Assembly: GCA_030295235.1 (NCBI GenBank)
Contig: AP026124.1
Span: 1,178,001-1,242,000, forward strand
DNA from: Fistulifera solaris
Lineage: Eukaryota; Bacillariophyta; Bacillariophyceae; Naviculales; Stauroneidaceae
Reading direction: 5' to 3'
DNA length: 64,000 nucleotides
The notes under the pieces were generated by a model. It did not search any database and had not been told where the DNA came from. It saw only the letters and a list, made by a program, of their open reading frames with translations. Each line of letters starts with the position of its first letter. The stretch's first letter is position 1. Both the position numbers and the translations under genes were made by a program. This document shows positions 55,034 to 64,000 of this stretch, one piece after another.

Positions 55034-56345
55034 TCAGATAAATCGACCTCTAGGGCGATCAGCCGAACCATTAGCGTTTCCCCGCCCAAAGAATCCATTC
55101 TTTGACCCCGCAGCAACCATAAGTTTAGTAGACCGTCGACTGGGAACTGTTTTTGTGTCACTACTGCGGCTGTATCGTCCTCCTTTTACTTCTTTTAGGC
55201 GATCCCGAAGTGCCTCCGTCCCTCCCCCGAACTGCTCCCAATAGCGCAAAACGGTCGGCCCTGATATTTCACCCTGCTCCTCGACGTTCCATATGCACTG
55301 GAACGTGACGTTGGGATTTACCATGTGAAGTGTGCGTTCGCGAGGTTTCCCCAGTGGATTGTGTATATAACGGACTCCTCTGTATTCAAAGTCTTTGGGG
55401 CGATGCGAGTGACCGAATACGTGCACATGCCGAGAAAAATGCCCACTCAACGAACGGAGTTGGTCGTCCAACTTTTGGAGCCGGCTACTTTAGCAAACTT
55501 TGCACTCATTTCCCCTGCTCCGTGGTTAAGCCAAGTCATGGAAAAGTCGTTCTCATCCGCTTCCAAATCATTCCAGTCGGGAAGACATTGCTTATTCGGC
55601 AGAAAGTGCGAGACAGTCAACAGAGCTGATTTCTGGTTGCGATGTAATGCTGTTTGGGAACTCAAAATATTCCACAGTATGGGGGTATTGTATGTGTCGT
55701 GAAAATATTCAACGAGACCTTCGGGTATTCTCTTGTTGGGTTTCGACATGGGTGGAAAGTCGTGCGGCGACCATCTACACCGAATAAAGTCGACCCAAGG
55801 AAAAGCGCCGAAATCCTTACAAAGTTCTTCATTGAAGGATAAAGTACCATCGTACCATGACTGAAGAGGTACAACCCAGAGGGGACTATTCCCATCGAGA
55901 AAGAGTGGGTCGACATGCACACCATGCATCCGGCAAGTCCGTTCCACTCGGTAAAGTTTATCAAAGGACGACTCAAATTTGTCATGTCTCCCAATCCAAG
56001 CCTCGTGGTTTCCCGGAAGAAAAAAAATCTGGCAAGCTTGACGCAAGAGTCGAAGCGACTCTTGCAATCTTCTCGACTCGTGTGAGATATCTCCGGCAAC
56101 AATCAATAAATCATCCTGACAAAGATCGGACGCCGCAACGTTCTGCCGTAACCATTCCATATTTTCCACGTGATCTGTGTGTAAATCGGATAAACAGAAG
56201 ACTCGTTTCACGCCGTGAATTGTTTTGAAAGTCGACGAAGGAGTTCGCGGGGAAATGGCGTCCGTCAGCGCTTGCCCTTTCGAAGCAATGGCTAGCAGAA
56301 TGGCGACACATTGAGCGACGAAAAAGGAAAGCTTCTATTCACCAT
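55034..56345 (-). CDS. Calcineurin-like metallophosphoesterase with signal peptide
   Basis: About 437 residues in one exon after two missing bases are supplied (T-run 55473-55476 and A-run 56321-56325 of the plus strand). The first correction links [19 protein letters not shown]. The second gives an ATG at 56345 and a secretory lead ([20 protein letters not shown]). Metal-binding motifs are in order: [10 protein letters not shown] (D-x-H), IVAGDIS (GD), [10 protein letters not shown] (GNHE) and VFGHSHRP (GHxH), the full set for a dinuclear metallophosphoesterase. Substrate is unknown; single-domain relatives hydrolyse phosphodiesters or phosphoproteins. The tail is basic and Gly/Arg-rich. Head-to-head with the next gene, 340 bp apart. 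Confidence 0.88.
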
Positions 56346-56685
56346 GATGCTCTTCTATCGTCAGCAAATCGGTCTAATCTTTCTTGCGTCGTGTGCTACA
56401 GCGTGTGCGTTCACCATGGTTGATCTGTGGCGAATTCTCTCGAAACAACGCACCGACATTGTTTTCTCTTGATGAGGTTTCTTGTAACGGAGTACTTTTG
56501 AAGTAGTCTATATTTGTCACATAGCGACCAAACTGCAAAAAGCAGAAGATACAACTTTTAGGACCATAGTGTTTTCATCCGTCATTAACAAGTAGTAGAG
56601 AAAGTAACAAGGAGTACTACTTTGTACGTACTACAAAAGGACAACTTTCAATAGTCGATGGAAGTTTTAGCGCTGCGTTTTGACC
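56346..56685. other. Shared upstream region, 340 bp
   Basis: Divergent promoter with several ACGGAGTACT / GTACTAC-like repeats near 56490-56640. No gene is seen. Confidence 0.5.
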
Positions 56686-57691
56686 ATGGCCACGCGGTTG
56701 CGTATTGAAATCATAAACGGAATGATTACTCACAAGGGGAAGCCTTTTTACTGCTTAAATTTTGTCGTCAACAATAATCCGGGTAATGGATGGTTCATTT
56801 ATTCTCATAATACCCCGCCGTCCACTCGACCCGGAGAAGGTGAAAAATGCTTTAGCAATTTACAAGAAACACTGTGAATCGACTTCTGCAAGAACTCGAA
56901 TTGCGAATGACGTGTTAGTGCTCACGATTCCTCGGTCCCGATTTCTTTGGCATGTTCTGGCTCCGTTCTTTCGATGCGCCAACAGAGGACGAGCGCACAT
57001 TGCTGCTGTGTGGTTACTCCAACACTGTGAACCTGGTAAAGTCCCCCTACCATCGTGCCCAACGTCGGCTGCACAGAAGGGCTCTCCTGGAGAGCCATGG
57101 GCACAGAAACGCTCTCTAAGGAATCGCCGAGATGACCAATTTCCTCAGTACTTTCTTTGGCTTCAACCTTCATCTCATGTGCAACACGAAGACTCTTTCA
57201 CGGGACGTTTAATTGAATGGGAACACAAGCTGATTCGCGCCCAGTCGTTAACAGGATACATTGCTACACTAGGAGGCGGTTTCTTTCTCTGTCATCATTT
57301 CCAAACAGCCATCGCATTAGCCCAACAACAGCAACAATTGGCTCTCTTTCTGAACGATTTTGGCATGTACTATCGATGCATGGTCAATACTGCCTACAAC
57401 TTTGTGTATGCTGGAAAGTTTCAAATGGCACGTCAAGTGATTCAGTATGTTTGGACGCAGGCAAAGTTATTAACGCCGGCGGATCCCGTGCTCGAAAAGA
57501 TGTGTTCCAGCGCTATGCTGTTTTGTAAACGCGTCCGGAAGGCCTCCAATCGCTTGCGCACTTCACGTGTTTCCACGACCATTGACGACTTTGCCCGAAT
57601 ACGCGTCTTTGATGATCAGTCGCACGATTACGACCTTCATAGGCCGTTTAATGGAGACTTTCGCAACATGAATAACTACTTGATAACTTAG
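56686..57691 (+). CDS. Conserved-looking protein of unknown function, frame broken several times
   Basis: No single frame is open across the gene. The best mosaic is MATRLRIEIINGMITHKGKP from the ATG at 56686, then RPLDPEKVKNALAIYKKHC after a break near 56815, then FGMFWLRSFDAPTEDERTLL through SPYHRAQRRLHRRALLESHG in another frame, then FTGRLIEWEHKLIRAQSLTG to the stop at 57689. The last 170 residues are helical with Gln/Leu repeats (ALAQQQQQLALFLNDFGMYY, YNFVYAGKFQMARQVIQYVW) and look like a TPR-type fold. I do not recognise the family. At least two breaks, perhaps with an intron, remain unresolved, so the exact protein cannot be given. Confidence 0.55.
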
Positions 57692-57737
57692 TAACATGGC
57701 AACGGAAATTGATAAGATGATACTCCACAGAATTCCT

Positions 57738-60000
57738 TTATTTCTTACTGGTTTGAGGTTTCGACGAATGAATTATGTTTGTTGTTTCTTCAGATGGTGT
57801 CGATGCAGCACTGGATTTAACATTGCCCGCAGCTGTTCCTGATATGTCACCATTCGCCATAATCTCCCTTAGCAGCATCTTTGTTTCTGCCAGTAAGCGC
57901 TGTCTATCACTATTTCGCATCTCTGTGCTAGCTGCAAGATATGCCTCTTTAGCTGCGAGCTGCCTTTCCAGTCGAGACAAATTGTCACGCATCTTCACTA
58001 TGTGATCCTTCGCACGTTCATTGTACTTGAACATACCGAAGAAGAGATCGAAGGAATCACCAGCTGTAACGTCTGCAACATCACAGAGCGCAGCATATTC
58101 TTTTGAAACTACCGGAGAAGGGGGAAGCAATTGCTTGTCAGCAAGCAGTCGACCTGTTAGGTGAGTTACAAACTCGGCATTCGCAATCGACTCGTCGTGC
58201 TGCTCCGCACTCATCTCCACCAGTTGGCACCGAGCTTCTGAAAAGATTTTGAGATATCGTTCGAAACGAGGAACATCGGAAATGCGAATCTTATCGTACA
58301 CCATCGGGCGACCATCCCAGGAGTAGGACGCATACGGATTATCTTCCGTGGAAGCAACTGCTGCGATCATCGGATGGGTCGTGACCACGTCGATGTCGGG
58401 ATAGTTTCCAAACTGACGCAGCATAACTGATTTGGGATGACTATTGAGAACACAGGTGTCCACGATAAGTTTGCCTCTTAGCGTTTCTGGCGGGAAATGT
58501 TGAATGGATTCTTCAAAATCAAGTAGCGGTACCGCAAACACGATAATATCAGTCTCTGAAACGAATTTGGAAGATTCGTAGCTCGGATAGAAATCCACTC
58601 CTAACTTTTGAGCTTCTTTTGACTGGTATTGAGGAGAGATGTGAGTAAGTGGAAATGTATATTCGCGTTCATCATGTGAGGAAACTCACCCGATCCTCTT
58701 TGTCGAGACAAACGACATGATGCTTGGCAAGCATTCGTTTGGCCAAGGATTGCCCCAGAGAACCGAAACCAACAATACCAATTCTAAGCGATTGTTGTTC
58801 TTCTTGATCACTGGACAAAGAGAACAAGTCTGGGTTCGTTTTCAAGTCTAAAGCCATGTGCTTCATTCGATCGGCAGCCTCTTTCACTGGGCCCACTAGT
58901 CTGGACTTTCTCGGAAAGGATCCCAAAATTCGCATGAAGTCCGCCTGTTCTCGCAAATGCGCCAAAGCGTTCTGGGTGTTTTCATCCAGCTCGTTCGCTA
59001 GAAAATCCAAATAGAAGCAGTAACGGAAACGCGGAAGGTCGGCTTTGTTTCGTGCCTTTCGCCCAAGCTGTTGGCTTTTAAACTTGAGGAAGTTAAGTAG
59101 AGACGCCGACGTAGGGCGACTCTCAATTTTCGAAAAATCAATATCACGCAATGAAAAGCAGGCGAGGGCTTTGTAAAGAGCACCTGCTGTATTGGGAAGG
59201 GTGAAGACGACAGATGTCTTGGCCGGAATGTTTTTCGTAATGTATGCGCCGACGCCTTGCCGTCCCAACAGCAGGAAGCGAGTAAAATTAGTGTCGTCAT
59301 CTTCAATACCTTCATTCAAGCAATTCATGCCGTAGATTCTTCCAGCTAATGCCGACGCAATGGCCGCCGTGTTTTCCGGGGTGCATTTATCTGGCAGCTG
59401 TCCTCCCTCAGCAATCATCTTTGCACTTCCGGCAGTATCATAGGTTGGTATTGGTGTAATGCCGAGACCACGTAGAAAGTTATCACATTGCGCGAGCGCT
59501 TGTGGATGTGAAATAGCGTACTTAATATCCTCTCGTTTAACTCCTTCTTTTGCAAGGAGGCAATGCTTGACTCTGAATTCATGCTCTGCAACGATAGTGA
59601 GATCATATCGCAACATGAGATCGTAGTTTTCGTGAATACTCCCTCCTAGCGAGTTTTCCACCGGAAGGCACGCGTAATCGCATTCCATAGAAGCTACCGC
59701 TTGAAAGCAATCTTCGAATGACGGACGACCGATAGCCACCACATTCTGACCGAGCAACTCTTTCGTCGACGCATCGGAATACGCGCCCGGGACACCCTGA
59801 TAACACACTCGCAACACCCTTCCCGTTTTATCGGCTCCGCCACCTATACCCGCCTCCGATGCCGTCAGAAAATCCTGTATCCTAGAATTTACGAGTGGTG
59901 TCGAAAGCAATCCTTTTTTGTCGATCGTTTGTAGCAGCTTGGGCGATGCTTGAATCAGCAGAGGCAGCGCCAGCACGAGAAACTTCAGCAGCGTTCCCAT
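57738..60000 (-). CDS. Fused prephenate/arogenate dehydratase, ACT domain and TyrA-type dehydrogenase
   Basis: Two exons (60000-58690 and 58622-57738, intron 67 nt) encode 731 residues in intact frames. A secretory-type lead (MGTLLKFLVLALPLLIQASP) suggests plastid or ER-route targeting. Residues about 70-260 are a PheA-type dehydratase: YQGVPGAYSDAST, CLPVENSLGGSIHENYDLML, and the substrate-site Thr-Arg-Phe in NFTRFLLLGR. An ACT domain follows (VVFTLPNTAGALYKALACFS, with IESRP), the expected Phe-binding regulator. From about 420 a TyrA-type dehydrogenase begins (RIGIVGFGSLGQSLAKRM), with VFAVPLLDF, VVTTHPMIAA and a helical end. One chain could thus make both phenylpyruvate/phenylalanine and hydroxyphenylpyruvate/tyrosine precursors. 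Whether prephenate or arogenate is used cannot be read. Head-to-head with the next gene, 401 bp apart. Confidence 0.93.
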
Positions 60001-60401
60001 TTCCGAAGTCGAACACAATTACCTTGGTGTCAAATTTTGTGAATATAGTGGCGTTGCACTGGATTGAGGTGATCTGTTGATGTTTATGAATGCTTTAATA
60101 CTTACTACGTACCTGGTACAAGTACCGGTACCGTGCGTGCGCGTCGTGGTTATGTTTTCATCCAGGACTCTTTCTGTTGAGTCATGAGCATGGGTTCGTA
60201 TTTTGTATACCGGTACGATGAATGATGACGGCTGGATGACGATGGCCCTAGTAAAAGACTATAGCTTTTAGAGTATTGAAGGCAGGTTCGTGTGTTCGCT
60301 TCGTCTGTTGCGGTCTCTCGTTGCCAATTGCCAACAGCCGATCCGCTTCATCAACACCACTGCATCTGCTGCTTTGAAGAAGTATAAAAGGAATTTTGAC
60401 C
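60001..60401. other. Shared upstream region, 401 bp
   Basis: Divergent promoter containing AGTACCGGTACCG (60120-60132) and TATACCGGTACGA (60206-60218). No gene is seen. Confidence 0.55.
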
Positions 60402-61019
60402 ATGATCTCTTCCATTCTACGTAAAGCGGCTCGTCCCGTCTCCGCTTCGTTCACCAGAACAGGTAAGGCCAACAGATCGTTGTGCTGTGATTGCTTCTCC
60501 CCTGAGAAAGCACCATCCGTCGTTGGTGACGTAGGATCGAGTACTACGGCTACAGAAGGATACAAGCGACGTATCCGTTTTACGATGTTCGCAACCTTCC
60601 GACTTGTAAGACTTGATTTGTAATGAATATTTTACTCAAATTCTATATCTATTTCAGCCGCATGTGCTCTATCCTCAAATTCCATGGCTTCCGGTGATAA
60701 CGTCATCGTCCCTTTGATTGCCAACTCGCTGGAATTCTTGCTTTCGTCTCCCCCACCAGTCCATCAATTTCAAGAATCTCCCATCGTCGTGGAAACGGAT
60801 CATTTGACTTTGTATCCTGGAAAGGAGGCCGAGGAAGTATTGGCTATGCAAGGACACGAAGTAACGGATGTTATCGGCAAAGAAAAGTGGGTTCAGAATG
60901 ACCCGGCCAAGTATGAAGGATTGATTCCCCAAAACGCCGAATGGACGGAATTTATCGACGAAAAGACGGGTGAAACTGTATACTTGGACGAGTTCGGTGA
61001 CCGAGTCACCAAAGCCTAG
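60402..61019 (+). CDS. Small mitochondrial-type protein of unknown function
   Basis: Two exons (60402-60462 and 60658-61019, intron 195 nt, phase 1) encode 140 residues. The lead MISSILRKAARPVSASFTRT is a typical mitochondrial presequence. The body is acidic (HLTLYPGKEAEEVLAMQGHE, EKWVQNDPAKYEGLIPQNAE) and ends EWTEFIDEKTGETVYLDEFG-DRVTKA. No membrane helix is seen. The size and targeting suit a matrix or respiratory accessory subunit, but I recognise no family. Splicing is required: the unspliced frame stops after about 70 codons. Confidence 0.65.
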
Positions 61020-61098
61020 ATTCCGATTGTTCTAAAATCTAGTTGGACATGGTAATTACAATATTAAATAATAATATGAACAGAAATCCTTCTTTACT

Positions 61099-62181
61099 TT
61101 ATGAAACGATGAACATTTTCTGTTCGTCAGTCCAAAAAGCGGAATCAAGAGACCACACGGAAATATTCGTCGCCTCTTTTATCCATTTTTGGATGAGTGG
61201 AGGATAATCATCACCGTTGCGTTCAAGCCTTTGAGGGGTGAAGGGCAAGTCAGCGACAGATGGAGGTAGAGATAAATCTCGCTCGACCCTTTCACCAATG
61301 CTCGCGTGTCGAGATAAAGCGTGCTGGTGTTTCCTTCGTCGATAGAGTATTTCCTTTTGGTTTCCTAGTTTTCCCCAGCCAAGTAATTGAATTGCCAAGG
61401 CCTCGACTAACAACTCATCTTTCATGTGACAGTCCCGAGGCCAGACATTCTGTATCTCATCACTCCATCGCTCTCCGATCTTAATCAGAGTACGCCACTC
61501 TTTACTTATACTCGCAAGCCTCGAAAGGTATCGATAAACAGCCGGTCGCCGTGAGTATATCAAAGCGTTGGATTCCTTTCCGAGAAACGAGTTCAAGTAT
61601 TCCAAAAGATCGTCGTTGGACGTAAGACTTAGTAAAAATAGAACAGTAGCTTGATCGTCGCGATGTTGTTTTTCTGTCAGTATTGTAGAACAGAGACGAT
61701 CGGTAACGACATTTTGAGATCGGGGAATGTGTTGAAAGGAAAACTGCACGCCTGGATATCGAGTTTGCAAAGCGTCCGCTGCTCGTCTCGCTCGTCGGTA
61801 CAGCCATTCCGTTTTTCGTGGACGCGACCCACCATTCATCTGCTGTATCACTGTTTTACAGTCTCCAAGTATATTGACATGATGAATGGACACTTCTGTG
61901 GATGGATCATTCTCGGACCATTGTTGATTCAATCCTTCCAGCCCGAGTATTAATGCTTCGTACTCAACTTCTGTCGAAGTCGTGAGAGAAGAGCAAGAAT
62001 GAAGGATCCGTCCTCCTAAAATATTGTTATATGCTTCATCGAACTGAATAAACGCCGCACATGAAGCGCGCCGCTGTTGTTGATAGGTAGGGAATGTTGG
62101 ATCGACTGGATGACATAAGGAACCGTCAAAGTAAACCGTCGCAATGAGGGCGTCGAATAAGAACTGGAATAGCAACCTCAT
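61099..62181 (-). CDS. RNase H-fold protein with a unique C-terminal half
   Basis: Single exon, 360 residues, ATG at 62181, intact frame. Residues about 15-175 form an RNase H domain of the RVT_3 type: VYFDGSLC (first Asp), STEVEYEALILGLEGL (Glu), HVNILGDCKTVIQQMNGG (second Asp), and FQHIPRSQNVVTDRLCS (last Asp). All four acidic positions are present, so catalysis is plausible. The second half (about 180-360) is helical with a run of Trp and Arg residues (SKEWRTLIKIGERWSDEIQN, VEALAIQLLGWGKLGNQ) and matches no domain I know. No reverse transcriptase or gag is near, so it does not look like a transposon remnant. Head-to-head with the SDR gene, 399 bp apart. Confidence 0.8.
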   Translation of the reverse strand: MRLLFQFLFDALIATVYFDGSLCHPVDPTFPTYQQQRRASCAAFIQFDEAYNNILGGRILHSCSSLTTSTEVEYEALILGLEGLNQQWSENDPSTEVSIHHVNILGDCKTVIQQMNGGSRPRKTEWLYRRARRAADALQTRYPGVQFSFQHIPRSQNVVTDRLCSTILTEKQHRDDQATVLFLLSLTSNDDLLEYLNSFLGKESNALIYSRRPAVYRYLSRLASISKEWRTLIKIGERWSDEIQNVWPRDCHMKDELLVEALAIQLLGWGKLGNQKEILYRRRKHQHALSRHASIGERVERDLSLPPSVADLPFTPQRLERNGDDYPPLIQKWIKEATNISVWSLDSAFWTDEQKMFIVS

Positions 62182-62580
62182 ACTAGAAATACAACCGTTT
62201 AATTGCGCCTCTCATAGTGTTGGAACAAATTCAATTTGCATAGTCTATATGTATTTATCGTTGACAGCAACGTGCATGCTAGTTATAAAAAAAGTTTCAA
62301 AGTAACATCATCTTTTCCAAGACTGGATAGAGTTGAGTCGTCGTCATGTTGTCACCCCCAACATTTCGAGCATGAGTAAAATGGGGTACCGGTACGGCTT
62401 ATTCTTTGATTGGGCGCAGTTTTTTTCATTATTATACCAGGGTATTCATTTGCATGTTCGTCGCCATCAATTTTTCATTACGGAGTACCTGGTATAGCAA
62501 TGATGCGAAATCGATCATAATAAGAAAGGGTATTCCATACAGCAGAGCATTATACTAACTAAACGTTTCTCTCAAGAATT
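62182..62580. other. Shared upstream region, 399 bp
   Basis: Divergent promoter containing GGGGTACCGGTACGG (62383-62397) and CGGAGTACCTGGTATAG (62482-62498). No gene is seen. Confidence 0.55.
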
Positions 62581-63661
62581 ATGATCATTGGTAAACTTGC
62601 GCCTTTATTTAGGGTCTTAATACTCCTATTAGCTGCTGAAATGAATCATGTCACTGGGTTCACCGCTCTCGTCACCGGCGCCAACGGATATATTGGAAGA
62701 GCAGTAGTCCACGAATTGATTCAATCGGAAGCTTTCAGCGATATTTTGTGTTTAGTCCGATCACCACATGTATCTTTCGAACGGGAGCTTTGGTCGAGCT
62801 CTTCAAAAGTACGTGTTCTCTCTTACGATATGTTGGACGGAGGCGAGTCTTTGCGACACAGTTTGCAAACTTGCCGAGAGGGCGATGAGCGATGCGTGTT
62901 TCATGTGGCCTCCGTCTTCGGACCGACCAAAGACCACAAACAAACCGCACTGGATAATGTGAAAGGCACCGAAGACGTCGTTCGGGTACTGTCGGAACAA
63001 CAAGAAAAGTGCAAATTAATATTGACATCGTCCATGGCGGCAGTTAGGGGCACAGGTCAGGAGCCTGCCAACGGAGAGTACTACACGCATCATGATTGGA
63101 ACAGCATAAGTGAGCTGGGGAAGAACTGGGGGTCTTCGTATCAATGGAGTAAAATGGAGTCGGAACGACGAGCAAAGAAAACTTTGTGATATGCATGATA
63201 TCCCCCTCGTTGTCTTAAATCCTTCTTTTGTGTTCGGGCCGACCAACGAGAATAGCATGAGCTCGTCCTATTCCCTAGATCTCGTTGGACAATGGGCGCG
63301 AGGAGAGTCGCCCGTTCAAAGTCGCTTGTTCGTAGACGTACGTGATGTTGCAAAGGCCCACATCAAGGCAGCCGTTCGATCCGACTCGGCTGGGAAACGA
63401 TTCATCGTTTCTACAGAAGCAAGAGTCCCCAGCCGGGAAATTGCTGGTTGGCTGAAAGAAGTGGCAATACAGACGGGGCTGGTCGATCCAGAGAAGATAC
63501 ATTTTGACGGGGACTTTGACGGAGGTGCCATTCCAATAGGGTCAAAAGAAGTTGATGCTGCCAAGAGATTGTATGAGGAACTGGGAGTGGAGTTACGGCC
63601 AGTAAAACAAACTATTACTGAAATGGCATTTGCGTTGCTACAAGTAAAAACGAAAGTTTAA
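62581..63661 (+). CDS. Extended short-chain dehydrogenase (NAD-dependent epimerase / dihydroflavonol reductase type)
   Basis: About 359 residues in one exon after one extra base is removed in the A-run at 63179-63182. A signal-like lead (MIIGKLAPLFRVLILLLAAE) precedes the cofactor loop ALVTGANGYIGRAVVHEL. Then come FHVASVFGP, LILTSSMAAVRG, and the catalytic YxxxK in SYQWSKM. After the correction the frame continues LCDMHDIPLVVLNPSFVFGP, RLFVDVRDVAKAHIKA and a helical end. The motif set is that of the dihydroflavonol-4-reductase / 3-beta-HSD group of extended SDRs; the substrate is unknown, since diatoms lack a standard flavonoid pathway. The lead suggests ER or plastid location. Confidence 0.87.
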
Positions 63662-63675
63662 TGCTCATTCATCCT

Positions 63676-64000
63676 TCAGTCTCTTTGGCTAGCCGACGAA
63701 GTGAATGTTCGATCGACTGTAGTAACCATCAACTCGCGCAACAGACTCGTCGCATAGCATCCTCGAGGTAATTCAAATGACAGTGTAACGACTTTGATGC
63801 TTTCATCTGTATCTTTTTCTCTTATTTCAAACTTCAGGTCATCACATTTCGCCAGTACATGCCGATAGCCACCCTTTGGCAGCGATTCGCTAGGAGCAGT
63901 GTTCGAAAACGAGATGCCGTCCTTCATCAAAATCTCTTCATATGTGGAGCGCACAGCATTTTGCGGGAATACAGTAGTTGTGCCCACCAACGGAAGGACA
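63676..64000 (-). CDS. TruD/PUS7-type tRNA pseudouridine synthase, C-terminal part (runs off the window)
   Basis: The minus strand is open from the window edge to a stop at 63676, about 107 codons. It begins VLPLVGTTTVFPQNAVRSTY, then EEILMKDGISF, GGYRHVLAKCDDLKFEI, and ends in VTLSFELPRGCYATSLLREL-MVT. LVG-(x)3-PQN and the LSF-x-LP-x-G-x-YAT-x-LLREL end are hallmarks of the TruD/PUS7 family, which modifies uridine in tRNA and other RNAs. The catalytic Asp lies upstream, outside the window. It is tail-to-tail with the SDR gene, 14 bp apart. Confidence 0.9.
   Translation of the reverse strand, partial: VLPLVGTTTVFPQNAVRSTYEEILMKDGISFSNTAPSESLPKGGYRHVLAKCDDLKFEIREKDTDESIKVVTLSFELPRGCYATSLLRELMVTTVDRTFTSSASQRD

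Noticed and set aside
61099-62181. RNase H-like gene as a retrotransposon remnant
   Set aside because: No reverse transcriptase, integrase, gag or terminal repeats are near, the frame is intact, and the C-terminal half is not retroelement-like.

Overview
This is nuclear DNA from a photosynthetic stramenopile, most likely a pennate diatom; the species cannot be named from the sequence. The evidence is short GT-AG introns (62-274 nt) in otherwise compact genes, a light-dependent protochlorophyllide reductase, plastid presequences with a cleavage-site Phe/Ala pattern (SAAGF, VSAF), a p300/CBP acetyltransferase with diatom-like domain order, and many head-to-head gene pairs separated by 300-600 bp. 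About 32 protein genes are supported. No rRNA, tRNA, CRISPR or intact transposon was recognised.

Layout from the left. 1-242: 5' end of a NOP9/PUF-like gene (minus). 826-8662: a very large p300/CBP-type histone acetyltransferase (minus). 9993-12436: a membrane-anchored dual-specificity phosphatase (minus) and an Aurora-type kinase (plus). 12678-16893: EGF-repeat membrane protein 1 (minus) and a sorting nexin (plus). 17557-18966: protochlorophyllide reductase. 19320-23631: a VAMP7-like R-SNARE (minus), a plastid DUF2997 protein (minus) and a mitochondrial DnaJ without zinc finger (plus). 23806-25185: a DUF6817-like protein (minus). 26842-32620: a DegT-family aminotransferase and EGF-repeat membrane proteins 2 and 3. 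33172-39118: alpha-adaptin and NOL10/ENP2. 40488-43907: two tandem 3-phosphoglycerate dehydrogenases. 44268-46193: a small plastid protein and a small mitochondrial-type protein (both minus). 47321-52085: a coiled-coil mitochondrial-type protein and a Cys/His-rich protein. 52165-57691: a riboflavin-pathway reductase (minus), a small protein, a metallophosphoesterase (minus) and an uncharacterised conserved protein. 57738-63661: a fused prephenate dehydratase/dehydrogenase (minus), a small mitochondrial-type protein, an RNase H-like protein (minus) and an extended SDR. 63676-64000: 3' end of a TruD/PUS7 pseudouridine synthase (minus).

The genes do not form one pathway; they are mostly housekeeping functions in chromatin, ribosome biogenesis, membrane traffic, amino-acid and cofactor synthesis, and chlorophyll synthesis. 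Three themes stand out: a family of three EGF-module type I membrane proteins with phase-2 introns at module edges, a one-polypeptide phenylalanine/tyrosine branch enzyme, and CRE-like TGACGT/ACGTCA elements upstream of the CBP gene and of a small plastid protein gene.

Caution for users: many conserved genes are broken by single-base indels, nearly all in runs of 2-5 identical bases. Removing one base or supplying one per break restores full conserved domains and makes the exon sums divisible by three, so these look like residual assembly errors rather than pseudogenes. CDS spans below run from the inferred start to the inferred stop, include introns, and ignore those breaks; the breaks are listed in each entry.
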